Origin: Narthecium ossifragum
Taxonomy: Eukaryota; Streptophyta; Magnoliopsida; Dioscoreales; Nartheciaceae
NCBI GenBank assembly: GCA_963920575.1
Contig: OY986967.1
Span: 4,447,869-4,511,868, forward strand
DNA length: 64,000 nucleotides
Direction of reading: 5' to 3'
Within the stretch, counting starts at the first letter, position 1, and each line of letters opens with the position of its first letter. The notes under the pieces were generated by a model that saw only the letters and a list, made by a program, of their open reading frames with translations, was not told the DNA's origin and did not search any database. Positions 23,159 to 34,450 of this stretch are shown here, one piece after another. The position numbers were made by a program, and so were the translations under genes.

Positions 23159-23195
23159 GGGACACGTGGCGCGCGCTGATTTGGCCACGTGGCAA
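23159..23195. promoter_or_regulatory. Pair of G-boxes (CACGTGGC)
   Basis: CACGTG occurs at 23163-23168 and 23186-23191, both inside CACGTGG, separated by GCGCGCGCTGATTTGG. Paired ACGTGGC elements are binding sites for bZIP/bHLH factors in plant promoters. They lie upstream (minus strand) of the GA-rich leader-like block. Function is inferred. Confidence 0.5.
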
Positions 23196-23235
23196 GATCC
23201 TTGCAAGATCCTCGCCTCTAGCAAAATCCCCTCAT

Positions 23236-24443
23236 TCCGTATTTCCTCTAACTCATTGAGTTGAAACAAACGAGAGTTCTGGTCGGTGGGTAACCAATTA
23301 ACTTTTTGAATAGTTAACCAAACTTTGTCCATGAGTTTTATTGGTAAGCGGCAATGCTTACCATAGACCAAACGATACGGTGACATTCATATGGGTGTTT
23401 TGTAGGCTGCTCTATACGACCACAAGGCCTCATCTAATCGCATGAACCAATCTTTCCGGTATGAATGCACCACTTTTTCAAGGATTCGCTTGATTTCATG
23501 ATTTGACACCTCCACTTGCCCACTAGTTTGAGGATGCTATGGAGTGGCAACTTTATGGGAGATGTTATACTTATCAAGAGTAGTACAGAATTACCTATCC
23601 ATAAAATGGGACCCACCGTCGCTTATTATTGCTCTAGGATGACCAAATCGAGAGAAAATATTTGAATGAAGGAATTTGACTACAACACGATGATCATTGG
23701 TCCTAGTGGCTATAGCTTCAATCCACTTTGAAACATAGTCAACAACTAACAAGATGTAAGTGTAACCATTCGAGGGTGGAAAAGGGCCCATGAAATCAAT
23801 ACCCCAAACATCAAAGACTTCACATTCAATGATTGGAGTTTGAGGCATTTCATTTCGGTGAGAAATACTGCCAAGTTGTTGACAACGAATGCAAGATTTA
23901 GAGAAACTATGGGCATCACGAAAGACAGAGGGCCAATAAAACCTGGAATCAAAGATTTTAGCTGCGGTTCTACGGCCCGAAAAATATCTTTCACATGCAT
24001 GAGAATGACATGCTGTCAAGATAGGAATAATTTCTAATTCAGGTACACAACATCTCATAATTTGGTCTGGACAATGCTTGAAAAGGATAGGATCATTCCA
24101 AACATAGGATTTGACTCGTGAAAAGAATTTGTCTCGATCTAGTTTAGTCCAATGGGAAGGAGTGAATACAGATACGAGATAATTCACAATATATGCAAAC
24201 CAAGGCCTCGGAGCTTGATTAACAACTAAGAGATGTTCATCGAGAAATGCATCGTTAATCGGAGATGAATCATTAATCACATCTAAAGGAAGTTTAGAGA
24301 GGTGGTCTGCAACAACAGCTAAGGCTCCCTTTTAATCTCTTAACTCAAGATCGAACACTTGAAGAAGTATAATCCACCGAATTAATCGAGGTTTGAGTTC
24401 TTTCTTTGTAACAAGATATCTAAGGGCGGAATGATCAGTAAAG
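23236..24443 (-). pseudogene. Athila RNase H end and integrase
   Basis: After the solo LTR the frame resumes with [19 protein letters not shown] (RNase H C-terminus). The integrase zinc region shows H-x3-H and CIRCQQ. The catalytic core starts FDVWGIDFMGPFPPS with the first Asp; VVDYVSKWIEAIA and AIISDGGSHF give the second Asp, and the [12 protein letters not shown] region follows. The C-terminus has MSPYRLVYGK and NELEEIRNE, where it is cut at about 23236. Breaks: stop codons near 24332, at 23591 and in the region 23530-23560. The sequence is clearly of the Athila lineage; the enzyme would insert the cDNA into the genome. Confidence 0.85.
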
Positions 24444-24448
24444 ATGAC

Positions 24449-25893
24449 TGATCGCTCACAAACGTTGTCGTTAAAATGTTACAAACTCAATCAAATATAA
24501 ATTTATATCTTCATTCAATCACTACACTACTAGGTAGAAATAGCGGTGAAGTCGGGAGTCGATCCACAAGGAAAATGTTGGAAACTGAAATCAATTCTCG
24601 AAACCCTAAAACTAAGGAAAAGAATCAAAGATAGGATAGATTAAACTAATAAAGAAAAGAAATAAAATGTTGATCAATTTGAATCAATGGATAAGTTACT
24701 TAGGAATTAACTCAATCCACCCTAGTTTCGCCTTCAATCTTCTCTAGTTATCCTCTTGATCTCTTCTCTCAACATTATAGATCATATGGCTACAAGCTCA
24801 CATGAATCCCTAAAATAAGATTTATGTTCCTAACGACATAGCCTATCTTTCTTGGCATAGATTGTCTTCGGTCCTACGATTACTTTAAGTTATACTACTC
24901 CTAATGACCTTGGCACAACCTATCCTAGCTTAGCATAGCCTATCTCACTAGCAAACCATAAATCACATGAAAACCATCCTATGAATCTCTACAATCAATC
25001 ACAGAAATCATGTAGGACTGAAAATACGTTAAGGAACTATGTTCCCTCAACTCTATTAACAATAAAAAGCAAATTCATAGGATCATGTCTTGAGAAGAAT
25101 ACAAGATTCAAACAAAAAAAGATAGAAAACTATGCTAGGGTTTCATGAATAATCCTAAGTACAATAACTAGCAACTCATCTTTTGGATGAAAGTCATCGG
25201 GTTAGAATAGGAAGCTGTCACCATCCACATCCTCTCCTTTTTCTTCTTCCTCCTCCAAAGATTGTCAAAAAGATGCTTATTTTTGGCCAGCCAACACCTT
25301 CTTATAGGTGTATTCCCGGAATTAGGGTTATGGCTAAGTTGAGTTGGACCTCTAGTGCAACTCGGATTTCCTGGTTTAATTCTGACAGCCTCTTTTGGTC
25401 ACGACTGGGTTCAATCCGTCCGGCATATGGAAATGTACTCAACATGAAAGATGTAGATTAGGAAGCCTTCTGTCATTTCCCAATGATTTTATAATATTCG
25501 GACTTATGTGGAATATTTGGCGAATTTTCTCCTGAACATCGACGGACTAGTTTCCAGCAGGTAGCTGTATATCTTCATAGTCTTCCAAACTGGTATTCAT
25601 ATGTCTGGAATCTCGCCAAGTGTCCAACATAAAAGTTGTAGCTCTTGAAGTCTTCTATCACATACTAAATTTTCAGAATATTTGGACTTATACAGAATAT
25701 ATAAAGAATATTCTCCTGACAGGCGACGAAGCAGTCTTTATCACATAAATTCATCCTTTTAGTCGAAATTCTTATATTTCTTCTCAAATCATGATTAAAC
25801 CTGAAATCAACTAACAACCTATTAAATACAAATACTCTAGGCCTAACAAAGGTAATTTAAGGGGTTTAATTAGGAATAATTAGTGACCTATCA
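24449..25893 (-). mobile_element. Solo Athila-like LTR, target duplication ATGAC
   Basis: On the minus strand it runs from TGATAGGTCACTAATTATTC at 25893 to TTTGTGAGCGATCA at 24449. ATGAC at 24444-24448 and 25894-25898 is a perfect duplication, and removing the insert restores the RNase H frame. It has the shared head order of Athila LTRs here (CCTTTGTTAG, then GATTTCAGGT at 25799-25808) and GGAGTCGATCCACAAGG near its tail. It has no GATCGATC cluster. A distinct family from the host element. Confidence 0.88.
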
Positions 25894-25898
25894 ATGAC

Positions 25899-28426
25899 GA
25901 CCTTGGATTCAAGAAGGTAAGATCGAAATTTACTTAAAGCAAAAATTACATCCAACAATTCTTTCTCAGTGGTGGTGTAGTTCACTTGGGCTTCATTTAA
26001 TGCTTTGCTAGCATAATAAATAACTCGAGAAAGTTTATCGATTGTTTGCCCAAGAACGGCACCCACAGCATGATCGGAAGCATCACACATGATTTCAAAA
26101 GGGTGATCATAAGCCGGAGGCTGGACAATAGGTGCCGACGAAAGTGAATCACAAAGAATGTTAAAAGCTTGAAGACAGGAATCGTCAAGAACAAATGGGA
26201 CATCCTTTACAAGTAAAACACAGAGTGCCCGGGAAATCTTACTAAAATCTTGAATGAATCGTCGATAAAACCCAGCATGACCCAAAAATGATCGAATTTG
26301 GCGAACTGAAGAAGGAGAAGGGAGTTTGGAAATGAGTTCCAGTTTGGCTCGATCTACCTCAATCCCTCTCCCCGAAATCACATGGCCAAGGACGATCCCC
26401 TCACTAACCATGAAATGGCTTTTCTCCCAACTTAACACAAGATTAGTCTCTTCGTATTTAGCAAGAATTTTGGATAAATTCACAAGGAATGATTCAAAAG
26501 TTTGGCCAAAGATAGAGAAATCATCCATGAATATTTCTAAGAATTGTTGAATCATGTCCCCAAAGATAGAAAGCATGCAACGTTGGAATGTGACCGGTGC
26601 ATTGCAAAGGCCAAAGGGCATTCGTCGATAGGCAAAAGTTCCATAAGGACACGTGAATGTTGTCTTCTCTTGGTCATTGGGATCTATGGCTACTTGGTTG
26701 TACCTGGCATAACCATCAAGAAAGCAATAGTATGATTGACCCGCTAATCTTTCCAAAATCTGGTCAATAAATGGTAATAGGAAATGGTATTTACGAGTGA
26801 AAGCATTCAAACGCAATCAATGCAAACCCTCCACCCCGTGGTTTGTAGAGTTAGGATGCTCTCCCCCTTATCGTTTTTAACCACCGTGATCCCTGATTTT
26901 TTAGGGACTACTTGGGTTGGGCTAATCCATTTGGAATCTGAGATAGGGTATATTATTCCGGCATCTAAGAGTTTAACCACCTCTTTCATTACTACTTCTT
27001 TTATAAGAGAATTAAGGCGACGTTGCATCTCCCGCACATATTTTGTTTCATCCTCTAAAAGTATGTGATGCATGCAAATTGAGGGGTCTATGCCTCTAAG
27101 ATCTCCAATGAACCATCCTATAGCTCTTTTATGCAATTTGAGAACATCAAGCAGTTGAGATTCTTGAGCATTGGTTAATACAGAAGAGATAATCACTGGA
27201 AGAGTAAGCTCAGGTCCAAGAAAGGCATATTTCAGATTGGAGGGCAATGTTTTTAACTCTAGAGAATGTGGTACAACCAAAGAAGGTAAACCTGGAGTTG
27301 AAGAAGTGGGTGGTAATGGATCGATGAAAGGTTTTCTCCAAGAAATTTCACAAACCTCATCACTATCAAGCTTGAAAACCAATGAAAATTCATTGAAATC
27401 ACTGTTTTTGTCATCCCAATCTGGAAAATCCACATTTGTATTCAGAAATTCTTCATGCAACTCTGACAAATCTCGTTTAGAAACATCATCATCAATCAAA
27501 ATTGACCTATCACAAGCATTCTCTAAATTCCCACACAAAGCATCATCACTTATCATCAATTTATGCATTTCATCATCAACACAATAATTCACTTCATCAT
27601 CATTAACTAATGCATTAATCATAAAACAATCATCGTCATATGCATGATTCTTCGATGCATGAAATATGTTTAAACGAAGCTCCATATTGCCAAAGGTAAC
27701 TGTCATAATGTCATCCCTACAATTAATGCAAGCATTGGGCGTAGCTAAGAAAGGTCGGCCAAGAATTATAGGGACAGATTTCTTAGTTTGCATTCCTGGT
27801 TTCATGTCTAGAACTACAAAATCCATCGGGAAGATACACTGATCAACCTTGACTAATACATCTTTAAGAATTCCTCTCGAGGTCTTAATAGATCGGTCGG
27901 CTAATTGCAAAGTTATGGTGGTTGGTTTCAATTCTCCTATGCCAAACTTGGAATATAAAGAATAAGGTATGAAATTAACACTTGTACCCAAGTCTAATAA
28001 TGCTCCATCAATCGTGCGGTCTCCTATGATGCATGAGATGGTAGGAGTTTCAGGATCTTTAAGCTTAGGAGGAAGGTCACAGCGAAGGATTGAACTAACT
28101 TGTTTAGTTAAGAAAATTTTCTTAGAAACATGAGATCTAGATTATCTTTTATGAGTGCAAAGATCTTTAAGGAATTTAGCATAGGATGGGATTTGCTTAA
28201 TGGCATCCAGAAGATGAAGGTTAATATGAACTTTCTTAAAGACTTCAATCATTTCATCTAGTTTAGAGTTTCTGTATAGAGTTGAAGTAGGGTATGCTAG
28301 AGCCTCAGGAAAAGGAACCTTAGGAACATAAGTCTTGGGGTTCGATTCGTTCTCATTAGATGATGTCGTGTTTGGTGATGCATGTAAATCTTCATGTGAT
28401 GATGTATGAGATTGAGATGCATGCAA
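25899..28426 (-). pseudogene. Athila protease, reverse transcriptase and RNase H
   Basis: From 28426: linker KVPFPEALAYP and the LLDAIKQIPSYAKFLKDLC block, typical of Athila upstream of protease. A stop lies at 28142. The protease active site reads LDLGTSVNFIPYSL near 28000 (Asp-Leu-Gly). RT follows from about 27060: DAGIIYPISDSKWISPTQVV, VPKKSG, FLDGYARYNQVAI (first catalytic Asp), PFGLCNAPVTFQR, and FMDDFSIFG (catalytic Asp pair) near 26530. RNase H starts PFEIMCDASDHAVGAVLGQ and is interrupted by the solo LTR after FRSYLLESKVV. A frameshift near 26812 breaks RT between the C-I-D block and LNAFTRK. Catalytic residues are otherwise kept. Confidence 0.88.
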
Positions 28427-28499
28427 ATCTTGATCAAATATGGCTTCTACCAGTTTCTCTATATTGACAAAAGTTTTACCACTTCGGAGAGTTGTTACA

Positions 28500-29989
28500 G
28501 CTTGGATTTGTTCATGGGATGAGTCTACAGAATGTTGGCCTTTGGGGTTGGGAATAGGTTGCTAGGCAATTTTTCTTCTTCCCTTCTTGACACAGCATTA
28601 GCTAGTTGACCCAATTGAACTTCCATCTTAGCTAAAGTTTGAGAATGAGAATGGATTAGTTTGGTTAACTCATCTATATTTGGACTTTAATTCGGTCGTG
28701 GTAGAGGAAAAGATGGTTGGCATGCGGGTACTTCATTTTGTGAAGGTCCATATGGTTTATATCCCCAAGGTTTAGGTGGTTGATCTTGGTAAGGCCGATA
28801 TGGAGATTGGAATGGAGGGGCTTGGCCTTGAGAATTAGTAGGATATGACGGTTGAAATTTCGAAGGATAACTTAGGGCTTGAGCACCCATAGGTAGCCTT
28901 GAATTAAAAGATGTTGGTTGTTGGCTGGGTGTCCTTCAAGAAAAGTTTGGATGGTCTCGCAAACCAGGATTGTAGGTGTTCGAATAAGGATCATAGGCTG
29001 GCTTAGATTGACCATAAACTGCATTTATATGTTCTTGTACTAACTCTGGGTAATGGCATGCTAAATGACAATCTGTGACATCATGGCCGGGAGCAGAACA
29101 CAAGAAACAAAGTTCCTCTGAAGATGGAAGCACATGAGGATTCGAGGAAGCAATTTGATTTGTCATTTGGGTAAGAACTTGATCGAGCTTCCTACTCAAT
29201 GCATCAACTTGTTGGGCAAGGCAGGTTGACTCATTTAGTTCAAGAACTCCTCTAAGAGGAGGTTGATTTGAAGATCCTCGGTTGTTTCTAAAAGAAATAG
29301 CATGATGTTGGGAATTCTCAAAAAGTTTCTCAAAAAGTTTCCAAGAATCATCAAGAGGATTGGTTATGAAAACTCCACCACATGCAGCATCTATAATCAA
29401 TTGATGTTTCTCATTAAGACCTTTATAAAAATGTTCTACTATGGCCCATTGAAGAATATGATGATGAGGACACTTCCTAAGAAGCTCTCTAAAACGATCC
29501 CAAGCTTCATGCAATGCTTCATCATCGACTTGTTTGAATGAAGAAATTTCATGATCAAGGTCACTTGTCTTAGTAATCGGGAAAACAATTTCAAGGAATT
29601 GGGCTTGTAATTCAGGCCAGGTAGTAATAGATCGAGATTCCGAAAAAGTAAGCCAATGTTTGGCTTTACCCTTAAAAGTAAAAGGAAACAGTTTGAGTCG
29701 ACAAGCATCTTCAATAAAATTCTTGACTCTCATTGTAGAACTTATCAAAATAAGCTCCTCAATATGATTATAAGGGTCTTCATGAGACAATCCGTGAAAG
29801 GTTGGTAGAGATTGTAAAAATTGTGGCTTAATTTCGTAATGGGCTGCCCCAATCACTGGAGGTTGAATGCAAGAGTTGGAAGTGAAAGAATTAGGAATAT
29901 AGATAGAAATCCTTCATGGCCCAACGACCTTGATCTTCAGGTTGGTTTGGATTAACATTGGGTTCAGGATGGTCATTAGGGTTATCCAT
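28500..29989 (-). pseudogene. Athila gag
   Basis: The likely start is the ATG at 29989 (MDNPNDHPEP), 330 bp inside the element. A frameshift near 29905 separates it from the long open part 29856-28936. Capsid motifs: FHGLSHEDPYNHIEEL, LKLFPFTFKGKAKHWLTF, FRELLRKCPHH and HFYKGLNEKHQLIID. A zinc knuckle CFLCSAPGHDVTDC lies near 29080, followed by a Pro/Tyr/Gln-rich tail. Further frame breaks near 28936 and 28687. Downstream EVQLGQLA and TTLRSGK are the usual Athila gag-pro linker. Gag would form the virus-like particle in the cytoplasm. Confidence 0.85.
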
Positions 29990-30320
29990 GGTTTGATGAG
30001 GAGGAGAAGAAACTAAAGGTTTATGCGATGCACCACAAGAAGCAAAAAATTCTTTCAATGTAAGAGAAAGATCTGGTCCCTATCGTCATTCATTCACACA
30101 TCACAAAGATCTAAGAAAGTTTAGAAATACAAACAGTGCAATCTCGATGATATGTTTGTTGGCGATCACTCCTTCACCGCTCGGAAGGATGCTTCGTCGT
30201 TCTCCCCCTAATGATCACATAAAGATATGGAAATATTAGCACTAAAACTATTTTTGGACTTTTATATAGTAAGCAAAAGAAAACTATACTAAGTAAACAA
30301 CTCAAAATACTATCTCTCTG

Positions 30321-30337
30321 GCAACGACGCCAAAATT
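30321..30337 (-). other. Primer binding site of the Athila element
   Basis: On the minus strand TTTTGGCGTCGTTGCCAG follows the LTR end. It differs by single bases from the usual Athila site TGGCGCCGTTGCCGGGG (tRNA-Asp 3' end), present intact in the element at 44534-50157. The C-to-T change inside it is probably decay. Confidence 0.8.
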
Positions 30338-30341
30338 TTAA

Positions 30342-31226
30342 TGGAGCTTGAAAAGTGTCGTGGCTTAACAAGTCTACTCAAAATTACAAATTTATAATCA
30401 AACTAATAACTAACTACTTTAGGGGTAGCTAGGAGTGAGTCCGAGTCGATCCACAAAGAAATATGATTGAGTTCAGATGCTTTGTATAGTCCCCTACTAA
30501 TGAGTTAAGGAAAGGTTTGGAATTTGAATTAAACTATCTTGAAACTAAAGGATTTATAGATACAAGAAAAGGGACCAAGGAATTCTTAATCCGCAACACG
30601 GGCTCTACCAGGTCTTCCTAACATTTGAGCACACTAATCACATTGAATGGCTTTTCTAATGGTTGATAGGTGAATGGCTAGTTCTTTCTATCACTCAATA
30701 AGTTCCGATTAGCATCCCTTGTCGGCGAGAGCAATTATTTAAAAGTCAGTGATCTAATGATTAGTTATGATCACTGCTAATGAACCCTTTAATTAAGATG
30801 AATTCATCGCGAGAAAATAGTTATAATACAGATTTAGGTGTAAGATCAAAATGGTTCTAGCACCTTGATGGGCCAAATCTAGAAAGATAAGATAAATGAA
30901 GGATTAGGAATAGAATGTAGTGGTTCTAGCACTACTATAGTGGTTCTAGCACTATACAATCTCAAATCACGGAGAAGAATTCATCTGAGATACCATGGTT
31001 CTAGCATGATCCTCCTATTAGATGAGTCAAATCCAAGCCCTAACATGTAATAGCTCTAGATCTATCACGCATTAGAACAATCCAACCATCCAACAGTAAA
31101 TCAACACCAAGATTATAAAAGAATTAAGATTAATCCCAATAAGCCATGAAAAAATATATACAAGCCCTAGATCTTAGAAATCTTTAGTAGAAACCCTAGT
31201 TACATCATAAGAATCCCTTGGCGAGT
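30342..31226 (-). mobile_element. 5' LTR of the Athila element, inner part
   Basis: It matches 11583-12330 closely (CTACTAATGAGTTAAGG, AGCACTACTATAGTGGTTC, TAAGAATCCCTTGGCGAG) and extends to the true LTR end at 30342, next to the primer site. At 31226 it stops at CCCTTGGCGAG and the following sequence runs on the opposite strand. The rest of this LTR is at 34800-35414, with about 70 bp present in both parts. Confidence 0.85.
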
Positions 31227-31276
31227 AAAGAAAATCAAAGGCCCAGATCTATTTCGGGAGAGGGATGTTCCTAGGA

Positions 31277-31284
31277 TATAAATA
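31277..31284 (+). promoter_or_regulatory. TATA box in the inverted LTR piece
   Basis: TATAAATA within CCTAGGATATAAATAGGCAG. The minus-strand 5' LTR has the same box at 35038-35045, while the 3' LTR copy at 12480-12495 has it mutated (CCTATTGATATCC). Confidence 0.5.
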
Positions 31285-32261
31285 GGCAGTTTCTAGGGTT
31301 TGAAAGGGGGCTTCTTTCTAAAAGCTTTTTCTAAACTTTCTAGTCCTCTTCTTAATTTTCTTTGGAGATTCTTTTGGAGGAGATCCATGGCGGAAGAGCT
31401 TCATCAACCTTCGTCTGTGGATCAAATCCTAAAGAAGAGTAGGTAAACCCCTCTCCAAGAGATTCTTATGATGTAACTAGGGTTTCTACTAGGGATTTCT
31501 AAGATCTAGGGCTTGTATACATTTTTGATAAAACTATTGTCCCGTACCGACCTCCTTCTTCAACAGAGCCGAGACCCCAGGCCTGATATTGGTATCCTAG
31601 CTTGTCAGTTTGCATGTCGCCTTTGTACTTGCTTGATTTGTTTGATTATTTGTTAGGTTTCTTGTGCCTAGGCGAATGTAGTACCACGAGCTTGATATTC
31701 TTGACGTAGACTGTATCTAGGGGTCAATTTTGTATTTTTGATGGTTGGGACTTGTTTTGGTCTTGCATGAAGGTTGGATACATTTTTGTACTCTCGTGCT
31801 CATCTTTTGTATTTTTTCTGACAGATTGACGGTATTTTAATACAGTAGATGTTGGCTAAGGGGGTGTGCCCCGTGTGTGTGTACAATGAAAATGAGATTG
31901 TGTATGTGTAATGTATGCAGGTGATTGGGAATGTGAATGTCTATAAGTAGACATGATTTTAAATCAAAATTTGCAGCCCTTGTGCTTATTGAATAAATAG
32001 AGGAGATGCTGTCCAATTTTTCTCTAATTTTGCATGTTAATTTTATTCTTTACTTCATTGCCTTCACGGGGTATTTCTTCTACTATTTTCCAGGCCCTCT
32101 ATACTTTGGTCTGCCTACTGCTACGATGCATTACGCCATCACGAACGTGTGTTGTTTTCACGAGTTAGCTTGATTTGCAAATACAGTATTAACAATTAAC
32201 GTGGGTACTGTTTCATTAAAAACATCGTCATGTTATCTCTATCCCTTACCCTCTTTCCGTG

Positions 32262-32300
32262 CTTGAGGACAACCCTCCTTAAGTTGGGGGTATGATTTCA
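32262..32300 (+). other. Polypurine-tract-like box in the inverted copy
   Basis: GCTTGAGGACAACCCTCCTT is followed by AAGTTGGGGGTATGATTTCA. It is the counterpart of 18534-18600 and has kept the G run and the GAGGACAA block. Confidence 0.6.
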
Positions 32301-33309
32301 TCATAATTATGAGTAACCTGTGTTTGGTATAAATTTAGTTAAAAGTCCGTCAATTTGATTTAGGTTTCCGGTTAATTTTATTTGCTTAATCTATCTTGAA
32401 TTCTATGTTTTGCACTGTTAATTCTACAAGGAATCACGTAGAGTTTAAGAAAGGGAAGTGGATAGATTGGGCGCACGGTATTTTTCTACATATTTTCTTG
32501 GCTTGGTAGGGACATCTAATGATGCGAACAATGACGGTAGGGCATTCCGGTGATTTTTCAGTGATTTTCTTTGGGCGTCCACCAGTGTCCTCAATTCACA
32601 CGTATTCACTTAAGCTTATAGCCATTACCCTGTGTTTTATTTTATTTTATTTTATTCCAATGTCTTAGTCCTTGTCCTATTAGTTTTCAGATTTTTCTTT
32701 TATTTTTGTTAGGATTGATCCCTTATTTCTAGGATTCAGTTCGTTCTTGGTTAAGTCATACTTAAACTCCAATTAGCCAATCCTCTATTTAATCGTCGTC
32801 GGGCCACTCTCCACCCTCATCTCTGGAGTCCCGTTCGATCATCGCCAGATCAATTTCTCCCTCACGGTTTCGTCTCCGACACCAACGGTGTGCTTCTCCT
32901 CCGTGATTCATCGGCAACTCCGATCATTCTCTTGCGTCCTTACCGCATTCTGGTGAGCCGCCTTCACCTCCTCCTTCATTTTCCTCTCCACACCGTAACC
33001 CATCACCAACCTCCTCTCTTTTCATCGCCATGGACGCCGACGAACTTCCGTTCAGTTACATGGCTCCGTTGGCACCGTGGATCGCCGGCGACCTGAGCCG
33101 ACGTCTACCTTCTTGATTCCTCTGTTTTCCTTCCCACCCCCTTATGCCCTCCTCTGTTTTTGGCCATCTCTCCTCTTCTTCGGGGTCCAGGAAGACCGAT
33201 CATCCTAGTGATGCAATGATCGATCCTTCCTTATCCAAGTTTTCTTCCACCTTTCTTATTTTATCTTTTTCTCACCAATGCACTGTATAGACCGCAGGTG
33301 AATTCTGAC

Positions 33310-33909
33310 ATGTCTCGCTCTAGTCAGTCATCGTATTCTTCCAGCGGTAGCCCACCATAGTCGCCAGGGCCCGACTTCGAGCCTGGATCTCCAGTTTCAC
33401 AGGCATCTGGGTGTTCTTCGGACGACGACTCCATGAGCACAGCTGATTCGCAGCGACCACTGTCTCCACCAATAGTCTTCTGTTTTCCCCCTAGGGCAAC
33501 CACTGACCCTGCTGATCCTACTGGACCCGCTATTGAATATCCAATCGGTGTTGAGTTTTACGGGCCGATGCCACCTCCTGATGCGTTTGCTCGTTTCGTC
33601 TATGACATCCAGCATGACCCAGAACTTGAAGATCCTTGGGTAACTTTTCGGCTTCTAGACGGGTCCGTGGTCGTCGTGCCACCACGTTCCTTCTTTGACC
33701 CGGCTCTCCTGTCGCCACTTGGATCACCATATGCATCGGACGACCCTGACCGTCCGCCATCCCAGAGGTGTAGTGACGATGACTCAGACGAATCTTCGTC
33801 TTCAACATCTCAATATTATGATTTGGAAGATGAAGACAACAATGATGAGATGGACGATGATTCAGGAGACATTCTGAGTTTATTTTTTAGGACTATTTTC
33901 GTAGATTGA
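33310..33909 (+). pseudogene. Acidic Ser/Asp-rich ORF of the Athila 3' region, copy 2
   Basis: From the ATG at 33310 the frame has 200 codons with one TAG at 33358 (codon 17); from the internal Met at 33433 it is open for 158 residues to 33909. It shares the order of copy 1: Ser-rich start, PIEYPIGVEF-like Pro block (read here as AIEYPIGVEFYGP), FARFVYDIQHDPELEDPW, VVVVPPR, then an acidic tail with DDDSDESSSSTS and EDEDNNDEMDDD. It is 15 residues longer at the C-terminus, because copy 1 ends early. Copy 1 has Gln where copy 2 has its stop, and copy 2 has Gln where copy 1 has its stop. Function unknown. Confidence 0.65.
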
Positions 33910-34410
33910 TGATTCTCTAAGTTTTCTTTTAGCTTGGTAATAGGATCTGCTGTAGGGAGACTAGTATAGGGACTTTCTATCCTTTTAGGATTATAGTTTC
34001 TATTTTCATTGATTGTACTAGTTCTTAGCCAATAAATATAAGGGATCTTCTGCCAATGTTTTTCATATCTTTTATACCTCTCTATTATTTCTTCTATATT
34101 GTTCATGCTATTATATTTGATCTTTTGGAGAGGTGCTCTTATGCTAGGTGTTCCCGTGCACCTTAATAATGGACGATCAATCACTACTGGTGTTATTTAT
34201 TGGTTTCTTATTTGTTAGTTGTCTCTCATATAACATGGTGCATTTTATGGATTTATTATTTTAGTATCTTAGAGAGACAGGAATAGCTTCAAGTGGTGAC
34301 AGTCTACTGTTTGGAAATGTGGTGATCGTCATGCATGAGACGACTACAGACGGCATGATATTTCGGTGATTTCTACCCGTTATTCCTTGCTTTATTTTGG
34401 TGACTTAGTA

Positions 34411-34450
34411 TAATTGGGGACAATTACATTTCAGTTGGGGGGTAGGATTA
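34411..34450 (+). other. Second polypurine-tract-like box in the inverted copy
   Basis: AATTGGGGACAATTACATTT then CAGTTGGGGGGTAGGATTAT. Counterpart of 14137-14170, with a longer G run. Confidence 0.6.

Larger units (their letters stand above)
18935..23235 (-). other. Segment carrying host-gene fragments inside the Athila element
   Basis: To the left, the Athila 3' region ends at about 18934 inside CACCTGCATACATT; the copy at 31524-31920 continues from that point with different, presumably original Athila sequence. To the right, the integrase breaks off at about 23236 after NELEEIRNE. The 4.3 kb between has no retroelement protein. On the same minus strand it carries a G-box/GGA-rich block (22531-23195), an ERECTA-like LRR exon (21821-21908), an unknown exon (21607-21714) and the last exon and 3' flank of a proteasome RPT3 gene (20050-20184). 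It may be captured DNA or a later transposon insertion; I see no clear terminal repeats. Confidence 0.6.

Noticed and set aside
18935..23235. An intact host RPT3 gene
   Set aside because: Only the last exon is found. No Walker A/B motif, no AAA core and no N-terminal coiled coil occur in the 3 kb upstream, and an ERECTA-like exon lies there instead.
18935..23235. Firm call of a Helitron
   Set aside because: The borders seen here (CATACATT/GCTCTAAC on the left, CCTCATTCC on the right) show no clear TC start, CTRR end or terminal hairpin.
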